A stretch of 64,000 nucleotides of DNA. Origin: Magnolia sinica. Its lineage: Eukaryota > Streptophyta > Magnoliopsida > Magnoliales > Magnoliaceae. Under the pieces are notes generated by a model, which worked only from the letters and a program-made list of their open reading frames with translations, was not told where the DNA came from and ran no database searches. A program made the position numbers and the translations under genes. Of this stretch, positions 50,675-62,150 are shown piece by piece. Where the stretch lies: the NCBI RefSeq assembly GCF_029962835.1, contig NC_080578.1, forward strand, positions 101,783,759 through 101,847,758, given 5' to 3'. Positions within the stretch are counted from its first letter, which is position 1. The number at the start of each line of letters is the position of its first letter.

Positions 50675-53634
50675 AATATCCATTGACAAATCTAGCTACC
50701 AGTGTAATCTATGGTGGTACCGGACAGATGTGGGACCTACATGATGGATATATTCATGACATTGGACCCATCAATCACAAGCGTCACCTCATGTTTCACC
50801 TATGGCTTTAAAAAAAGCCTAAATGAAAACTCAGGTGGAACACACCACCAGAGGCAAGTTGAGAGGAGATGCCCACCGTTGATTTCGTGGGAGGCCACCA
50901 TAATTGTGTACATGGAATCCAAGCCGTCTAGATTCTTCATCTGCCATGAATGAATAGTAGTTGGGATAAAAATCTATGTTTTGCAGCTCAAGTGGACCTT
51001 GATGAAAATCAAGTGTAGGCTTCCCCTCCCACGTTGTTCCTTAGGCTGTGGCTCACCAGGGGTAACCTGATGGTGCATCTGATGGACGGGTCAGATGTGA
51101 CAGATAGACCACGTGGGCCACACTTTTGGATCCTACCACTGCGAGAGCAAAGCTCATGATAAAAAGCTTTTTCCCAACGCTAACGCTTCGAACATTCTTC
51201 TTTCCATTCCTCTAATAAAAAGCGATTACCCTTTATGAGAGTGGACCTTTTGCTTTAAGTAAAAAAATAATATTTATGGGAGTGGAGTGGACAATAATAC
51301 CAAGGGCTTAGATTCGTTCCATCTTTCAAAAATGTCCAATTACTCTTTGTTTTCTAGAACTAGCTAGATTTGCATCAGCAATGATGAAATATCTTGTTCC
51401 ATATATTCTTTGCATGGTGTGTGTGGTCATGGATTCTGTCTCCCTTTCTGAAAGGTTGACACGTGGTTCCTGTCTATTGGAACATATGGCCCAGAGATTG
51501 GACGCTTGGGTTTCCTTGATTGGCTAAGGTTTGGTGGGAAAAGAAAAAGAGAGATGTTTTCAGAATTTGGTGGGGTTGGCACCACATTTCTGTTTAAAGT
51601 ATGTTTCCTATTTTGTGGTCAAAATTGTTGGGCGCATTCTGGACCGTTGAGTGGAAGTGTCTTGAAATTCGTGTGGTTAGAACGGGGGTTCATGAAAAGG
51701 AGTAGAAATTGAGTGATCAGATGATCGGCAATATCCAACTACTGTGGGAAGAAAATTTTCACCCCTTAGATCTGATCGTGTAAATAGAAGTGGGATCAGC
51801 TTTGATTGGCCGTTGAGATTTCTTCAATCGTGTTTGAGAGAAATGGACATGGATTGTGTGGTAGTGTGGTGATGCATGTGATAAAGTTATGTGGGCCCCA
51901 CTATAATGTATTTATGTTCAGATCCATTATGTGGAAAGGCCTCAATTCAACAGCTCATAACCATTGAATTTTGGAAAAATCATCAAGAAGGCTGTCCAAA
52001 ATTTCAACATTGAAATCGAAATTCGACAATTCAAAACCACCTACTAGTTTTTGTTAGTTTGCTTGAGCAATCGAGTAAGAGTTTTGGTAGTTGATAACCA
52101 TTAAACAAGATGCAGAAAAATTGGACGGTTCTAAGCAGTCGTTCTAAGCATATTATTCACCGTTTGGCAACTGCCATTTTGGGCTGATTGTTTAAACATT
52201 CGACAATCGAGGACCATTGAATTTTGTTTGAATATAGAAAAAACAACTGAATTTTGGAGCCTCAAGGCTATGTCTATGCCCGTACACATGATAAATGCAT
52301 TATATATTATCTAAAATCATCATAATCTATCATACACATGATAAACACATTTTATACAATCTAAAATTACTATAATTCAATATTTTTTCATTTTCAAATA
52401 AAATAAAATATAATATAATTAAAGTATGTTCAAATTATAAAAGTTTATTTTTATTACATGGACAATAGATAACACAAACTCATACATTATTGGATAGTCA
52501 TAAATGGCACAAAACTACCATTTTTAGGGTGATTTCAAGATGAAACAAACAATGTTAACAAAAGCATAGAAAAAAAAATCCTAAATATGAAGGGTCCAAT
52601 AATGAGAATTCTCAAGTAATTAAAATTTGGTCATTTTCTGAAATTAATTAATGTAATTCAATCCAAACAATGCGTTCAAATTGCAACCGAAAAGATAGGA
52701 GATTCCACCCTAACTAGTTAATAAGAGGATTTGAGTTTTAATTTTTTATTTTGACCGGACTCTCCCATAACCAATAACAGAGTTATCTAAATACTTTTCA
52801 TCGTGATATGATCAGCTCACTGAAGTTCATTTTTCTCTTTTCTAGATGTCTCCGAAATTTTCGGTTGCCGATTCAAAGTCGGTTACAATTGATGATGATG
52901 ATAGATTTACTGTGAAATACGTCGACCATCTTTTAGTGAATGAATAAATGATAAGCACCATTATCATCCACGCCACACATTCACCATCAAAATAAACTAT
53001 ACCTAACTTCGAAATGACACTTTGAAACTAGTTTGATAATCCTAACCATATGATTTGTTGCTCATAAATAATAGAGTTATAACAAATTCACCCTATTCAA
53101 AGGGTTAGGATCATTCCATCAGCATGATTCTTACAAAAATAACTTGCTCCTGATGGTACTGTTGAATTAATTGCCTTATTGATAATTGGGCATCGCATAT
53201 GTCATTCAAAAAGATTTGGAAATGTTACGAGAAAATCGGCAGACATATGATTCTAGCGGACCACACCAAAGAAACATTTAGGAGAGAGAAGTCCACCTTG
53301 ATTTTTGTAAGGCCCACTGTGATATGATTATATGAAATCCACTCCAATCATTAGAAGTCACACCATAACATAAGCCTAGGGCCTAAAAATCCTTCCCATC
53401 AAGTGATTCAGGTGGGCCATGTTAAGTGAAACAGTTTGGAGGGTAAGCATTGTCTTATATACTCTTTTCAATCTTGTGGTCCACCTGAATCATGGAAGGG
53501 GCTGTTTTTTGGGCCCTGGGCCTAGCATGGGGTGACACACACCAAGAGAATGAGGTTGATTTCACATAAACACCAAGGTGAGGCCCACTCAAGCCAACGA
53601 CCCCTCTTACTTCTTGCCCTTTAGCTATTGGGCG
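50675..53634. other. Intergenic, no gene seen
   Basis: No coding evidence. Repeat-like blocks: 50700-51130 ('ctcaggtggaacacaccacc', 'gatggacgggtcagatgtga'), 51880-51960 ('gtgggccccactataatgta'), and 53030-53230, which is related to 58715-58900. 52300-52500 is AT-rich with 'acacatgataaa.gcatt' repeated at about 52284 and 52333. Confidence 0.4.
53030..53230. repeat. Dispersed repeat, family 4, copy 1
   Basis: Shares 'gataatcctaaccatatgat', 'agggttaggatcattccatc', 'atgattctta' and 'actgttgaat..gggcatc' with 58720-58870 in the same order. Non-coding. Confidence 0.65.
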
Positions 53635-54064
53635 CAGCTCACAATGATGTATGTGCCTTAAATCCACACCGTTCAACCATTTTGATAGCTCATTTTAGGG
53701 TATGATCTAAAAAATGAATTTGACCCAAATCTTTAATAGACCATACCATAGGAAACAATCATGATTGAATCCCCACCATTAAAAACTTCATGGATTCCAC
53801 CAGAATGCTTATTTGCCACCCAACATGTTGATAAGGTCAAAAAGACCTTAGATGAAGAGACCACAAAAATATCATCTTGATCCAAAGCTTTTGTAGCCAC
53901 AAGAAGTTTTTAATGGTCAACAACCACTGTTTCCTGTACTATGGTCCATCTGAGACTTGGATCTGCTTCATTTCTTTTGGATCATGCCTTATAATTAATG
54001 AGCTTTCAATATGGATGGTCGGCATGGATGTAATCACATACATCATGGTGGGCCCCACAGTCAG
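53635..54064. mobile_element. Foldback element, family 1, copy d (most complete)
   Basis: The left arm 'tcacaatgatgtatgtg..ccgttcaaccattttgatag' and right arm 'ttcaatatggatggtcggc..cacatacatcatggtgggcc' are inverted. Inner arms pair 'ccaccattaaaaacttcatg' with 'agaagtttttaatggtc'. The loop contains 'gcttatttgccacccaacat' and 'gatgaagagaccacaaaaat'. About 430 bp, non-coding. This copy shows the family layout best: two arms of about 180 bp around a short unique centre. Confidence 0.75.
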
Positions 54065-54482
54065 GGGTCCCACCAACCTCGGTGGATCTGGGGTCTCACC
54101 TAATCCTCTCTTATTTATTAGCATATTTATGGCAATTAATTAATAATCTTTCCCTTAATTTATTGTTATATTTATGGAAATTAATTAATTATCTTGCCCT
54201 TTATTTATTATTATATTTATGGCAATTAATGAATCACCAATATCTAAGGTGAGTGGATGTCCAACCGGCAGTTTCTCACTATATATAAATAGGAGAAGGT
54301 CCTAGGCCTCTTTTCATGATAAATAAGATGTGATTCCTTTCCCTCACTTTCCCACATAAAGAGAAAATAAGAGAAAAGGTGTGGCAAGGAAAGATCCAAG
54401 CTATTGATAATGAAAATTCTTGGATCATGATCATTTGATGCTAGAGGGCAAGAATCATGTGGATCCACCATCGAACTCATGT
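54065..54482. other. Intergenic, no gene seen
   Basis: Includes a short triplicated phrase 'ttatttatta..atatttatgg.aattaat' (54110-54235). No coding sequence. Ends with the CACTA target 'tgt'. Confidence 0.45.
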
Positions 54483-54569
54483 CACTACAAGAAAAATGGC
54501 CTTAGCCGACCGATGGGCTAACCCTTTGCCCGTGGCCAGTTTTAACGGCTGCCGGCAGGGTCCTGTACG

Positions 54570-54632
54570 TAAAAATAAATAAATAAATAAACAAAACAAA
54601 AAATAAATAAATAAATAAATAAATAAACAAAC
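54570..54632. repeat. (AAAT)n simple repeat
   Basis: Two runs of 'aaataaat' type separated by 'caaaacaaaa', just inside the left end of the CACTA element. Confidence 0.85.
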
Positions 54633-54732
54633 CAAACCTAATTCCTCTCTATGGCTCCCTCTCTTTGCCACTTGCTCTTCCTCTCCCTCCCTCTCTCTAA
54701 AGCTCCCTCTCTCTGCCTCTCCTTCTCCATCT

Positions 54733-54736
<4 letters not shown>

Positions 54737-54782
<46 letters not shown>
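54737..54782. repeat. (CT)n microsatellite
   Basis: About 22 CT units inside the CACTA element; a second run lies at 54900-54949. Confidence 0.95.
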
Positions 54783-54785
<3 letters not shown>

Positions 54786-54897
54786 ACCCTAATCCTCTCT
54801 CTCTATCTCCTCGGCCTTCTGCTGCAACATCAGGTATCTCTCTCTCCGCTCGATCTACCGTACATTAAGGAGTATTCTGCTGCAACATCAGGTATCT

Positions 54898-54899
<2 letters not shown>

Positions 54900-54949
<50 letters not shown>
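54900..54949. repeat. (CT)n microsatellite
   Basis: About 24 CT units. Together with the preceding run and the repeated 'tctgctgcaacatcaggtat' it suggests a local duplication followed by slippage. Confidence 0.95.
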
Positions 54950-54950
<1 letters not shown>

Positions 54951-55589
54951 CTTATCTATTCATATCAATTTGGGCATTTTTTGGCATTTTTAATCCTTCA
55001 AGTAACATTGACCAATGATTTGTGTATTGGGAATTTTTGAGTTTCGAATCCCTAATTAGGGATTTGTAGTGTCGATTCCCTAATTGTGGATTAGTATAGA
55101 GGTGTTGTCTAAGAGAAGATAGTCATGTATCAGAGGTCCATTTGCATGAAGATGCTGATATCTTAGTCCATTAGCCTGTAGCATGCATTTGGTTATACAT
55201 TACATAAGATGTTGAAGTTGGTGGGCCATCATTGATCAAATAGACTGCATTGTTTGGATCGGTGGCCCATGAGATTGGAGGATTATGCGTATCCAGTGGG
55301 CTTGATTGGTAGACATATGGGTGCTTAAAGTAAAGAGACCATATTGGTTAGTATCAGAATTCGATTTCGATTTGCGAAAATTCTAATTTTGTCTTGCTTG
55401 ATATTTCACTGTTTATTTCTATAATTTGAGAATTCGAAGTGCATTTCATCTAATGCCATTTTAATTTGTTTGCCATGGATTGTTTGAATCTGATTGTTCT
55501 GTTGTAGATCTGATTTAGCCACTAAATTGCGTTTTGCCATTGGTTTTGCTGTTGAATTGTCTGCTGAATTGCATTGCATTCTTCTTCTT

Positions 55590-55604
55590 CCCCCCCCCCC
55601 CCCC
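55590..55604. repeat. Poly(C) tract
   Basis: Fifteen consecutive C; unusual in this AT-rich setting and prone to length error. Confidence 0.9.
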
Positions 55605-55831
55605 ATTTTTCAGCTGAAACCTTTGATATATTTGGTACATTAATATTTTAAAATTTAAATTTCTGATTTAGGTTGATGAAAGTATCAATGTTTATATAAT
55701 GATTATCAGCTATTCCTATAGCAAACACACTCATAAACGGCGAAATCTGGATTGAACTGAATTCTAAACAAAATGAATTATAATTTTCATTGATTTCTTT
55801 AAAACTATAATTTGATTTTGGGTTTTCAAGG

Positions 55832-56225
55832 ATATGTACTTCTCATAATCCAAGCACATAAAAAGAAGCCTGCGGCCAGCATTGCCATGCGAGAAGTCGT
55901 CTTGTGTGAAAGGTGGCCAAGCTCTATTGTTTTACAGTGCAATCTTCTTAATGGCGTTGGGAGTGGGTGAAATTCGAGGGGCACTTCCAGCTCTAGGTGC
56001 AGATCAATTTAACCAGAAGGATTCTAAGGAGCAAAATACATGGCGAGCTTCTTCAATTGGTTCTTGCTCAGTATAATGATCGGAGCATCGATTGGAGTTA
56101 CAATCATCGCGTGGGTGAGCTCGAACACAGGTTGGTATATGGGTTTCCTCATTTCGATGTTGGCCGCCACTGCTGGCCTTGTTATTCTGGCCTTTGACCA
56201 TTTTTCTGAAAATACGTGGCGAGCT
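55832..56225 (+). pseudogene. Captured NPF (NRT1/PTR) transporter exon fragment in CACTA element
   Basis: Following 'gggttttcaag', an acceptor-like site, the reading is GYVLLIIQAHKKK (family: GY.LLT.QA......P), then in a second frame LPCEKSSCVKGGQALLFYSA, IFLMALGVGEIRGALPALGA, DQFNQKDSKEQN, then in a third frame MASFFNWFLLSIMIGASIGV, TIIAWVSSNTGWYMGFLISM, LAATAGLVILAF. This is the middle membrane region of proton-coupled NPF nitrate/peptide transporters (LYL.ALG.GG.RG.LP..GADQF....PKE....SSFFNWF..S...GA..G.T...W...N.GW..GF). Two frameshifts break it. About 130 residues of a protein that is usually near 600. Same orientation as nothing else nearby; captured by the transposon. Confidence 0.85.
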
Positions 56226-56241
56226 TCTTCAATTGGTTCTT
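56036..56241. repeat. Duplicated transporter snippet within the CACTA element
   Basis: 'acatggcgagcttcttcaat' plus 'tggttctt' at 56038 recurs as 'acgtggcgagcttcttcaat' plus 'tggttctt' at 56213. Likewise 'cctttgaccatttttctgaa' occurs at 56191 and 56365. These look like filler or slipped-repair duplications made during or after capture. Confidence 0.8.
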
Positions 56242-56551
56242 TCTTCTTCTTCTTCTTCTTTTTTTTATTATTATTTGTTTTTCTTTTAAATGAGAGAGAT
56301 TTTCTCTATGGCTATGGAGTTTTGGAAGCCTTAAGTTCTATGGCTACAGATTTAACCCGTAGCCTTTGACCATTTTTCTGAAAAAACTTACAATTTAGGG
56401 GCGTTCAGCACAACCGTGGGTAAAGGTCCCTGACCGCCAGTAAAGGCTTTACCGGTGGTTACTAGACCGCAGTAAATTGTTTTACCGGCGGTTGTTGGGC
56501 CTTTAGCAGCGGTTAAAACCGCCGGTAAACGCTACTTTTCTTGTAGTGTGT

Positions 56552-58261
56552 AGAGAAATGTGCATTAGTGGATCTCATCTCCTTTGGGCTGTTTTCGTTA
56601 GAAAGTGTGCTAAGAGAAAATCCAAGCCGTTGATCATGAAGGTGCTTGGATTCTGATTGTTAGACACTAAGAGTGCAAGACGAATCACGTAAATCGACTA
56701 TCAAACTCATGAAGAGAGGTGTGTATCTCCTTCTGTTTCAGATATTAATTTTTCAAGTAGAACTTGGTACTTCGCACATGTATGTGTTTCCAATAGTTTT
56801 CAAACGTGTGGGAACCTTTGCCACGTCTTTTACTTCTTTAAGTATAATATTTTGCAAACGTGTGGGCCCACCAATGAGTGGACCATCGTGATTTTTGGGG
56901 GCAAAGCTGAGCTTCATAGTAATAAATGGCCAGGATTTCACACATTGGTGCCATGTTTCCACATATCTCAACTTCACTTTCAGTCTGGCCTGTGATCATG
57001 TCTTCTATTCATAGAAGAGTTTTTCCACAGGAAGTTTTGAAAAGAAAAGAAAAGAAAAAACGAACCATAAAAGCACAATTCATGAAATATCATAAATTAG
57101 GTGCAACTAAACACATGCACCCTTCATTGTTATTTACAATTTTTGAAAAATTATTAGCCGATATTAAAAATAGTATTTTTTGCAGCCAAATTTCCATGTA
57201 CACCTATTTTCTCTAGTTTTATTGAATTTTTATCCCACAACAGTTTTTTTTTTTTTCAAAATGTGAAATTCATTTCATATGTGGGAAAATTACAGGGACT
57301 GTACTTCGGGAAGCCCCAGGGGCACCAAAATATAACCCTTGGGGTTTTAACTTTAAATTTAGAACTCGGCGACTCAACTCAAAACTCAGCTGAGTTAATT
57401 CAATCTATTGAAATTTTGAACCAAGCCGCTCGAAAACTCGCCGTGTGTGTGGTTCAATCCTAACTTGACATGATTTGTTGAGTAAGACAATATACATTCA
57501 CCTCTACCTGCATTTCCTGATTTCTAATGCTGACAATGGCCCAAGCCTCAGCCCTGTAGAATTAAAATTTTGAACATGGCCAGCCAGAAGACCTGGCCCA
57601 ACCAGTTCAAATGAGGGCCTGGCCTGACTCATTGCCAGGACCACCTAAATTACCTCGAGAGGAACCATCTACGTTTAACAAGCCAAAAGAAGGCTTGAAC
57701 CATCTTGCTATGATAACATGCAATGATCTAAGGGTGATAGAAAAAAGAGGCTACATATGCTATGAATGTTTGTAGTTGTAGCAATTAATACTACTGCTTA
57801 TAAAGTCAGTCATTTTTTTTTTCTTCAAAAGGAGAGATATATTCATATCTGGACAAAATTGCAAAGCTTCGGGTCTTCCTCGGAAAAAAGGACCGAAGGA
57901 GACCTATTGTAAAGGCCCAACAAATCGCCAATAGAAATTTACAAAAAATTGCAGGGGATCTTCCTCTCCCTAATCGCAAAGTCGGTCATTGATTCATAAT
58001 AATAATAAAAAACAAACCGCAAACACCTTATTTGCTGAGCCAACATTAACTAACTGCGTCAAAATAAATAAATAAATAAATTGAAGAATAAGATGTACTA
58101 ATATAGAGTTACGATTCACAAGAGACAAGATTTACATGGTAAAACTGACCCGTGTCCCAAATTTCGAACCAAGTCCCCGACCCGATTCCAACTCAAGACC
58201 TTCAATACTAAACCCAACTTGAGCCAACCCGACCCAAATACATTATTATTATTATTATTAT
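56552..58261. other. Intergenic, no gene seen
   Basis: No protein similarity. 57810-57970 ('tcaaaaggagagatatattc..gcaaagcttcgggtcttcctc') resembles a minus-strand LINE-type 3' end but is too short to assign. 57280-57470 holds 'ctcggcgactcaactcaaaa' type sequence. Confidence 0.4.
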
Positions 58262-58395
58262 TATTTTTTCTGTATAGAGTTTATATGGCGATCGGGCCTC
58301 CCTTTTTTTTGTTTGCTTGAGTCCGCCCATAGTTGTTTTTTTGTAAACTATTCATTTGAATCAATATATACACAACTTTTTCCAAAAAAAAAACC
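58262..58395 (+). mobile_element. Possible LINE 3' end fragment
   Basis: 'ggcgatcgggcctccctttt', then a T/G-rich 3' UTR-like stretch ('gtttgcttgagtccgccc', 'gaatcaatatatac'), and a 10-base A run. The layout mirrors the 3' ends of LINE copies 1 and 2, but no coding sequence remains. Confidence 0.35.
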
Positions 58396-59427
58396 TGAGG
58401 ACCTTGGAAACCTGACCCTAACTTGGGCTGGGACAACCAGTGTTTCCTACCTTCATGGGATGTTTGGAATGTCTCCAATGCTTTTAGTTGGCACGTGGGA
58501 TGCCTAATCATCATTAGAATTGTCCATTCTTTCATACAACTACAAGGGACGGTGCAAAAATCACGCCAATTAGATGATCCTAAGCATCCAATCAATAACA
58601 TGAAAATGGACAGTCAAGATTGAGTGAACAAATAAAATAAGTTCAACCATCATCTTGAACCATCTATCTGATAGATCTCACTTGTTTTGGTTATTATTCC
58701 AAATTTGTGCTTTGGTAGATGATTCTAACCATGCAATGTTTGTGTCATGAAAAAACATTGTCTCATTCATAGGGTTAAGATCATTCAGTTGTATGATTCT
58801 TGCACCATAGCTTGCCCATTGGTACTATTGAATAGACCATGACTGGGCATCTTATGTGTTAATTAAAAGCTTTGGGGACATTGCTAACGTCCTCACAAAT
58901 GTGGGGACATTATCAATGGATATGATGATATCACAAAAGATGAGTCACATCAAGATAAATGGACACCCCAAAAATCAAGGCATTCCAAATTACAAACCTA
59001 GATCATTCTATGATTTTTGAGGTTTTACGCAAGTTTTTAGATGGTGTGGCCCACCTGAGTTTTCTAAAGTCTTAATTCTAGTATCAGTGGACAAAGTAAA
59101 GGCACATAAATGATGGACATTAAGTATTGTAGACTAAGCTTACCACCCACCCAGCCTCCAATCATACAATGCGACTTGAAAATAAACAATGGTTTGGGTA
59201 TTTGCAAGGATGCATTGTATGCACCATACTTTTTAGGTCATAGGATCCTAACCCTATAAAATTAACCTATTTTCCATCGAAAAACATAACTTTAGTTTAT
59301 CCCTAAGCATTTATCTCTAAGCCAGTTATCCATAGGTCCAAATCTTCTAATCTAAGAGTTTCTAGGGAGTCTCCTATCCGCATTGATGTTCAGCAGAACA
59401 ACAGTCTATGATCCTGGACCAGGTATG
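58396..59427. other. Intergenic with family-4 repeat
   Basis: 58545-58870 is an inverted-repeat unit: 'gcaaaaatcacgccaattag' plus 'atgatcctaa' mirrors 'ttaagatcattcagttgtat' plus 'gattcttgca'. Its right half matches 53030-53230. Otherwise no gene is seen. Confidence 0.45.
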
Positions 59428-59689
59428 TAAGCTGTACATGAACCAGGCTAGCTCAGTCAACTCGCTCGACTCAATTCAAAACTGAGTTCGAGTCGAGTTA
59501 AGCTGGTTTTTTGAGCTAAAAAAATTTTCAAGCCGAGTTCAAGCTGGCCCGAGCTTGAATCAACTTAGTTCGATATATAACTCGTACACGGCTCAACTCG
59601 ATCAAGGGGTATAAAGAAAATTTTAACCTAATATAATTTTACCCCTTTCTTTCAAATCTCACTCAACCCAATCGGCCGCCCAAGTTCCT

Positions 59690-60015
59690 CTCTCTCTCTC
59701 TCTCTCAGCTAGTCCGGTGACCTAGCTACCTGTCCTCGCTCGTTGGTCCGATGGTCTGGTCTCTGCACTCGACCGGCCTGCTCACCTGATCGCCCAGCCC
59801 TTGTTATTCGAGTGTCTGGTGGTCCCTGCCCTGCCCAGTCGCCCTGCCCCTACTCACCTACTTGCCCAGCCAGTGCTGTCCAAGCGTCCGGTGGTCCTTG
59901 CCCTGCCCCGGCCACCATGACCCTGTTGTCCGAGTGTCCGGTGGTCTATGCCCTACCCAGTTGCCCTGCTCATGCCGCAACTCGCCAATCTGGCCGCCGG
60001 TAACGCAGTCGAACC
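59690..60015. repeat. GC-rich repetitive leader in the hAT element
   Basis: Starts with a CT run, then a strikingly GC-rich block in an AT-rich element. It holds three copies of a unit of the type 'tgtcc.agtgtc.ggtggtc..tgccctgccc' at about 59804, 59876 and 59924. Open frames are Cys/Pro/Ser-rich and look accidental. It may be the 5' UTR of the transposase or captured DNA. Confidence 0.6.
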
Positions 60016-61866
60016 CGCATATGTATTCACTACAAAACACTGTACAAAAAAAAATTCCAAGGGGTCAACTACTCATACTTAAACAGACATATGCAAAGTT
60101 GTTCAAATAGACCAAGAATTCCACTTCCAAGCCAATAGTTGCTATCATTTAGCAAGTTTGAAGGAGATGCGTCTCAAGGTAAACTTTTCGCTCATAAGTT
60201 TGAAAAAGAGAAGCTGAAGGAGTGGTATGAAAGACTTGTGATCGTTGATGAACAACCATTTATAATAATAAAGAGTAAATTTCTTAATTCTTATGTTGAG
60301 AAGGTCTCTCGCGTTATTATGAAGAGGAAGTGCATGAAGATGTACACAAGTGAGAAAATGAAACTGAAAGCAATTTTGGTATCAATCTCAAGGGTAAGTT
60401 TGACTTCTGATTTGTAGACGACTTCTAATCAAAGAAAGAGATACATTTCCTTCACCGCACACTATGTTAATGAAGATTGAAAACTTTGCAAGAGAATATT
60501 GAACTTCCGCCACCTTCAATAAAGTCTATCTATAAGATTGGGGCATTGAAAATAAAGTCTTTTCAATAACTTTAGACAATGCTTTAACAAATGATAGTAT
60601 AATATCATTTTTATATAACCAGTTTAAGGCAACCGACAATTTATTTTTTGATTAAAAAATATTTCGAGTTTAGTGTTGTGCTCACATATTAAACTTAATT
60701 GTACAAGAAGAGCTGAAAACAATTGACCAAACTATAGAGAATGTGAGGGAGAGTATAAAGTACATAAGAGGCCTTTAAGATTGAGTATATGGAATGACAT
60801 AGTTCAACGTTTGAATGTGGAGTTTTTTTTTTTAAAAAAAATATTAAAGTTAGATGTATGAAAACTTTCGAATTCAACTTTTGAAATATTGAATTTGGCC
60901 GTGGAATTGGAACTTGCATTTTTCGAAATATGCAGCGCGTGATAGAATGTATGCTCGGTTGCCTACTGAATAAGATTGGAGCAAAGCAAAAGAAGTTTAC
61001 AAGTTTCTCAAAGTTTTTTTTTTTTTTTTACTACACGAAGATATTATCTGGAAATAAGTATCCCATATCAAATACATATCTTCCATTTGTTTGAAAGATC
61101 AATGAAGCTTTAAGAAAAAGTTTCAGTGAAGGTCCAAATTTTCTGCAACTTATGACACTTGGTATGTAAATGAAGTTTGATAAGTACTGAGATAAATGTC
61201 ATTTTTTAATGGCCTTAGTGATTGTTCTTGATCCTTAGTACAAGATCAACTATGTTAAGTTTTTTTTTTAAAAAAAACCTCGGTGCAAGATCAGCTATGT
61301 TAAGTTCATCTTTATTAAGATTATTCTAATCAAAGGGCTAACTGAAACCTTGAAAGTTTGTGACGCAATCGAAGAATTGTACAATATTTACATAACCACA
61401 TGATTCACACCAAGTGATAAAGAAGTTAGAGCTCATGCTGCTACAAGTTCTAAAACTATGCTTGACGATGAATATATGTGTTTCTTAGCACAAAAAAATA
61501 CAAAAAATGAAATAAAAGAATTAGAGTTAGACTTATGTCTCAAAAAGTCAATCATAAGGTGAAAAGATTCAGACTTTCATGTTTTGGAGTGGTGAAAAAT
61601 GAGAGTTAGTGAAGAAAATTACCTTATACTATCGGCGATGACACGAGACATGTTGTCAATTCCTATTTCAACGGTGACATCAAAATTTGCTTTTAGCACA
61701 ATGAGTAGGGTAGTAAGCAAAAATCAAAGCTCCCTTATACCAAATATAATTGAAGCATTAATTTGTACACAAAATTAGTTGCGTTTGAGTTGAGATGTAA
61801 TAATTTTAATATTGATGAGGATGAGAATGAGTCTCAAGAAGCAGCATATGCAACAACAACAACATG
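60010..61866 (+). pseudogene. hAT transposase (RICESLEEPER/Ac-like), degenerate
   Basis: 60050-60105 is a decayed BED finger (KKNSKGSTTHT..TDICKVV; family: C..K..GTS.L..H...C). 60139-60417 reads FEKEKLKEWYERLVIVDEQP, FLNSYVEKVS and SRVSLTSD, followed in other frames by TTSNQRKRYISFTAHYVNED and KLCKRILNF (family: LTTDLWTS.N..GY..IT.HYID..W.L.KRIL.F). Near 60680 CCAHILNLIVQEELKTIDQT and ENVRESIKYIRG follow, and DWSKAKEVYKFLKVF near 60975. 61600-61790 is the dimerisation domain: AMTRDMLSIPISTVTSKFAF STMSRVVSKNQSSL and IEALICTQN. Many stops and shifts. The enzyme would cut and join hAT ends; this copy is dead. Confidence 0.85.
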
Positions 61867-62150
61867 AATGGAGTTAAGTTAACATTTATTGTTAATTTCT
61901 TTAAACATGAAAATGTTTTAATATGTACTTTTTAGTTTATGTTATGTTGATGGATGTTATAAGTACAACGCATCAATGATTTTTATTTTATTTTCATATA
62001 ATGCTTTTACTTATATTATAATTCATATTTCATTATTACTTCTTTTTATCATATTTTACTATTGTTTTTATATCTCATATTTCATTTTTTTCATCTATTT
62101 TTATACTTCATTATTGTTAAAATAATAATATTTTAACATAAACTGTAAGT
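61867..62150. other. AT-rich spacer between the two hAT-element ORFs
   Basis: Holds the end of the transposase region and a very AT-rich spacer with no coding signal. 'gttttcaag' at 62152 could be a splice acceptor for the second ORF. Confidence 0.4.

Larger units (their letters stand above)
54483..56548. mobile_element. CACTA (En/Spm) non-autonomous element carrying an NPF gene fragment
   Basis: Ends CACTACAAGAAAAATGGCC and, inverted, 'gctacttttcttgtagtg'. The inverted repeats start with CACTACAAGAAAA, the CACTA superfamily signature. They are flanked by the 3-bp duplication 'tgt' (54480-54482 and 56549-56551). Subterminal 'ttaccggcggtt' and 'accgccggtaaa' motifs cluster in the last 150 bases and weakly at the left. 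No transposase gene is present. It is 2066 bp long, and the interior holds CT microsatellites, a duplicated 'tctgctgcaacatcaggtat' (about 54817 and 54877), and a captured transporter fragment. Confidence 0.92.

Noticed and set aside
54651-55040. 129-codon Ser/Leu-rich open frame
   Set aside because: It consists of CT microsatellites inside the CACTA element; no signal peptide context or conserved domain.
59743-60110. Cys/Pro/Ser-rich open frames
   Set aside because: They arise from the GC-rich repeated unit; only the last part (KKIPRG.. in one frame, KKNSKGSTTHT in another) relates to the BED finger and is covered under the transposase.
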